From the NCBI GenBank assembly GCA_902168185.1, contig CABHOV010000089.1, positions 62,001 to 126,000 on the forward strand: a stretch of 64,000 nt of DNA, read 5' to 3'. Shown one piece after another: positions 61,732 through 64,000 of the stretch. Position numbers and translations under genes: made by a program. This DNA comes from an uncultured Bacteroides sp. Lineage in GTDB: Bacteria; Bacteroidota; Bacteroidia; Cytophagales; Cyclobacteriaceae. Within the stretch, counting starts at the first letter, position 1. The number at the start of each line of letters is the position of its first letter. The notes under the pieces are model-generated. The model worked only from the letters and a program-made list of their open reading frames with translations, made no database searches and was not told the DNA's origin.

Positions 61732-63888
61732 TTATTGAACGATGCGGAGCTTTATGGTGATTGTTGTGCCGATGCCATAATCACTGATCAGTTCAATCTC
61801 CCCCTTCAATTTTGTTACTGCCTTTTTCACAAGGTATAGGCCGAGCCCATTACCTTTTGATGCCTGTGATGCACGGAAGTATAGATCAAAAAGCTGCGAC
61901 TGGTACTTTTCTTCCACCCCTATACCATTATCAGCGATGGTGATCTGGACAGAGTCGTTGGTTTTTGCAACGTTCACATCTACAAAAGGTGTGGCTCCGG
62001 CTTGCGTCTTGCGAAAGAGGACGGAATTTTCAATCAGGTTACGGAATATAATCTGAAGGAGGGCCGCATTTGAAAGTATAACTATATCCTGCGAAGGACT
62101 GAAGTGACATACAATATTATACTTGGTGAAATCCCCTTTAAAGTACTTCAGGCTTTCGTCAATCACACGATTAAGATTCACCGGACTGATCGGTAAATTA
62201 GCTTTGTTCAATTCGTACATCATCTGCATCTTGAACAACATACTGTCCATGCTACGCGCTGTTTCCACCACCTTGTCAAACAATACTATAGATTGCGGAT
62301 CATTGATTGCATAGCGCGCTACTTGGTCAAGCCCAAGTAATGTGGTGATAGGCCTGCGCATATCGTGCGATGAACGATATAGAAATGTATCGAGTTCGTT
62401 ATTGGCTACTTCGAGTTCATGCGTGCGCTCTGCTACCTTTTGTTCGAGTTGAGCATTGAGCAGCTGGATGTACTGATTGTTCTCCTGCAATTGCGTACTC
62501 TGCGTTTCGAGTTCTACATTTTTTGCTTCAATTTCATTGTGTTGAAGTTGTACGAGTTGAGCAATATTTTTTTGTCGCCTGTAATTATAGATCAGGTTTA
62601 TCACCAGAATCACCAGTAAGATCAATCCTATAAGCGTAGCTATAAATATAGTGCGCTGGCTGCGGATGCGCTCCTGCTGTATCTCGTTGTTCTTGGTTAG
62701 CAGTTCGATTTCGGTTTGTTTCTGATCAAGATCATAACTCGCTTTTACCTTCGCAAGATTTAATGACTCCTGCTCCTGGTATAGCGAATCGCGAAGTTGA
62801 ACATGATACGCCAGCGCTTTATAGGCAGCAGGAAAATAGCCCGTAGCAGATTTTAGTTTCGAGAATGTATAGTAGTAATTTGCCATCGCCTTGCGCCTGT
62901 TTACTTTATCGGGTTCCTGGGCAAATAAGGCTTTTGCAGAATCAAGATATCGTCCAGCCATTTCGATGTCATTTACAGAGAGATAAATCTCACACAACTC
63001 AGTAGCAGCCATACCAGCACTACTCCATACTTTAAATTTTTTACTCGTTCTGTAATCGGCTACTATACTCTTAATGGCCTCTTGTGTTTGTCCAAGATCT
63101 TTTAATACAATCGCTTTGTTTCCATTGATTAACCCAATCCAGAATTCATTGTTGATTTCTTTCGCCAGCGCTTCCGCTTTTTCATAATTGATAATGGCGA
63201 TATCGTATTGTTTCATTTCATAATTCGCCAGCGCGATAGTGTTGTATACACTCATCTTTTGAAACTTGTTGTCATAGGTTGCTTCACCCAGCGAGAGTTT
63301 CTCGTGATAGTTCAATACATTATATCCTTCTTCAATACACTGCCGATAATTGCGCGCACTAAAATTTATCATACAACCTTCATAATGACAGAGCACTACG
63401 AAAGTATAGATCTTCAGATCTTCGAAAATTTTTGCAGCATCGAGAATGTGCTGAAGGCCTTCTGAGAGAAGCCCCTGCTGACTGAGAAACTTTCCCATAT
63501 ATAGGTGGGCGAGTGCCAGCGGAAATTTTTCATTCGGCTTACCGTTAGCAGTAAGCAACGCTTCATCAAAATAACGAAGTGCCTCTTCTTTGTTATTAAT
63601 CTGATCGTAGATGTGGGCAATATTTCGGTATGCCAATACTTCGGCTAAGGTTTTTCTGCTATTACGCGCAGCAGACAGTGCCTGGAATGCTACACCCAAT
63701 GCCTGACCGGTAGGAGCTTTGGCCAGTTTTTTTTCCATTCCATCAAATACAGAAACAAGTTTGTCTTGGGGTGTAGATGAAATAATGTCAACCATACTAT
63801 CTACCCGGAGCGTATCCTGCGCGGAGATTGTATTCATTATCAGGCCCAAAGAAAGGAACATGACGAAGAGGCCCAGATTTTTATGCAT
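61732..63888 (-). CDS. TPR-sensor membrane histidine kinase
   Basis: A 718-residue sensor kinase. The signal peptide (LGLFVMFLSLGLIMNTISAQ) is followed by about seven TPR-type repeats (residues 25-375), one transmembrane helix (IFIATLIGLILLVILVINLI), a coiled coil and the kinase core. The core holds SSHDMRRPITTLLGLDQVA (phosphorylatable His), an N box (FRNLIENSVLF) and G boxes DNGIGVEEKY and SKGNGLGLYLVKKA. This Bacteroidota-specific architecture probably senses a periplasmic protein or peptide through the TPRs. The partner regulator is not nearby. It starts 55 bases from the divergent murI. Confidence 0.92.
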   Translation of the reverse strand: MHKNLGLFVMFLSLGLIMNTISAQDTLRVDSMVDIISSTPQDKLVSVFDGMEKKLAKAPTGQALGVAFQALSAARNSRKTLAEVLAYRNIAHIYDQINNKEEALRYFDEALLTANGKPNEKFPLALAHLYMGKFLSQQGLLSEGLQHILDAAKIFEDLKIYTFVVLCHYEGCMINFSARNYRQCIEEGYNVLNYHEKLSLGEATYDNKFQKMSVYNTIALANYEMKQYDIAIINYEKAEALAKEINNEFWIGLINGNKAIVLKDLGQTQEAIKSIVADYRTSKKFKVWSSAGMAATELCEIYLSVNDIEMAGRYLDSAKALFAQEPDKVNRRKAMANYYYTFSKLKSATGYFPAAYKALAYHVQLRDSLYQEQESLNLAKVKASYDLDQKQTEIELLTKNNEIQQERIRSQRTIFIATLIGLILLVILVINLIYNYRRQKNIAQLVQLQHNEIEAKNVELETQSTQLQENNQYIQLLNAQLEQKVAERTHELEVANNELDTFLYRSSHDMRRPITTLLGLDQVARYAINDPQSIVLFDKVVETARSMDSMLFKMQMMYELNKANLPISPVNLNRVIDESLKYFKGDFTKYNIVCHFSPSQDIVILSNAALLQIIFRNLIENSVLFRKTQAGATPFVDVNVAKTNDSVQITIADNGIGVEEKYQSQLFDLYFRASQASKGNGLGLYLVKKAVTKLKGEIELISDYGIGTTITIKLRIVQ

Positions 63889-63942
63889 GGCTCGGATACA
63901 GGTGACGTTAAATTTAATAAAATTCGCATCGATTTACAGATA

Positions 63943-64000
63943 ATGAAACTAGACAAACAGCAACCTATCGGAGTATTTGACAGCGGAATCGGTGGACTTA
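63943..64000 (+). CDS. murI: Glutamate racemase (N-terminal end)
   Basis: The window ends after the first 19 codons of a gene starting MKLDKQQPIGVFDSGIGGL. The FDSGIGGL motif with the preceding PIGV is the glutamate racemase N-terminus, in which the Asp-Ser contacts the substrate. MurI makes D-glutamate for peptidoglycan. It is divergent from the TPR histidine kinase, with 54 bases between them. The rest of the gene is outside the window. Confidence 0.85.
   Translation, partial: MKLDKQQPIGVFDSGIGGL

Overview
The window looks like a chromosomal segment of a Bacteroidota bacterium, most likely in the order Cytophagales. The signs are a protein ending in a type IX secretion (Por) sorting domain (56854-59061), a promoter with the phylum's TTTG / TAnnTTTG boxes (20719-20751), a DAHP synthase fused to chorismate mutase, bacterial alpha-2-macroglobulin, and two-component proteins of the usual Bacteroidota types. 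Base composition looks even throughout. There are no insertion sequences, phage genes, rRNA or tRNA genes, or CRISPR arrays that I can recognise. Coding density is high and genes run in short operons on both strands.

Layout. 1-6200 (+): end of a PLP decarboxylase, ilvE, a medium-chain oxidoreductase, two GNAT acetyltransferases, a PNPOx-like flavoprotein, a VOC protein and a Tat-exported Dabb protein. 6235-7436 (-): thioredoxin-like protein and phosphopantetheinyl transferase. 7533-9658 (+): WD40 protein, DivIVA-like protein and folB. 9871-12847 (-): a membrane protein bracketed by repeats, DUF488, an IscA-like protein, and an antitoxin beside a frameshifted ParE/RelE toxin. 12858-17869 (+): membrane proteins, YkvA, an NAD(P)-binding protein, dtd, a macro-domain protein, a D-Ala-D-Ala dipeptidase, a MazG-like protein and a DUF5009 acyltransferase. 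18069-20512 (-): comB-like gene, gcvT and a His-rich lipoprotein.

20719-25260 (+) is the phenylalanine/tyrosine operon: promoter, a 21-codon leader peptide with nine consecutive Phe/Tyr codons, a terminator hairpin, pheA, an aminotransferase, tyrA, and DAHP synthase-chorismate mutase, closed by a terminator. The leader is the most interesting item in the window: its last codons are complementary to the 5' arm of the terminator, which is the geometry expected for ribosome-mediated attenuation.

25363-32578 (+): a giant TPR/MORN-repeat protein and two DUF3857 proteins, one with an intact transglutaminase triad and one apparently catalytically dead. 32646-36316: L,D-transpeptidase, a convergent histidine kinase/response regulator pair and an MscS channel. 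36468-49166 (+): an envelope cluster of alpha-2-macroglobulin, a tandem repeat, a GxxExxY protein, a zinc metalloprotease, pbpC and a SPOR/OmpA protein. 49250-56677 (-): CBS-domain cysteine/cystathionine synthase, GNAT, pyrB, pyrR, two tandem paralogous exported proteins and an EVE protein. 56854-64000: T9SS-exported BNR-repeat protein, ispE, fabI, a zinc-ribbon membrane protein, a TPR-sensor kinase and the first codons of murI.

An interspersed, hairpin-forming repeat built on the words TCTGCGT and AATCTG occurs at about 9.7, 9.8 and 10.5 kb and as a roughly 108-bp tandem array at 42.07-42.32 kb. Start codons were moved downstream of the longest open frame where a better ATG, signal peptide or family N-terminus supported it. 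All assignments come from reading the sequence; no database search was run.
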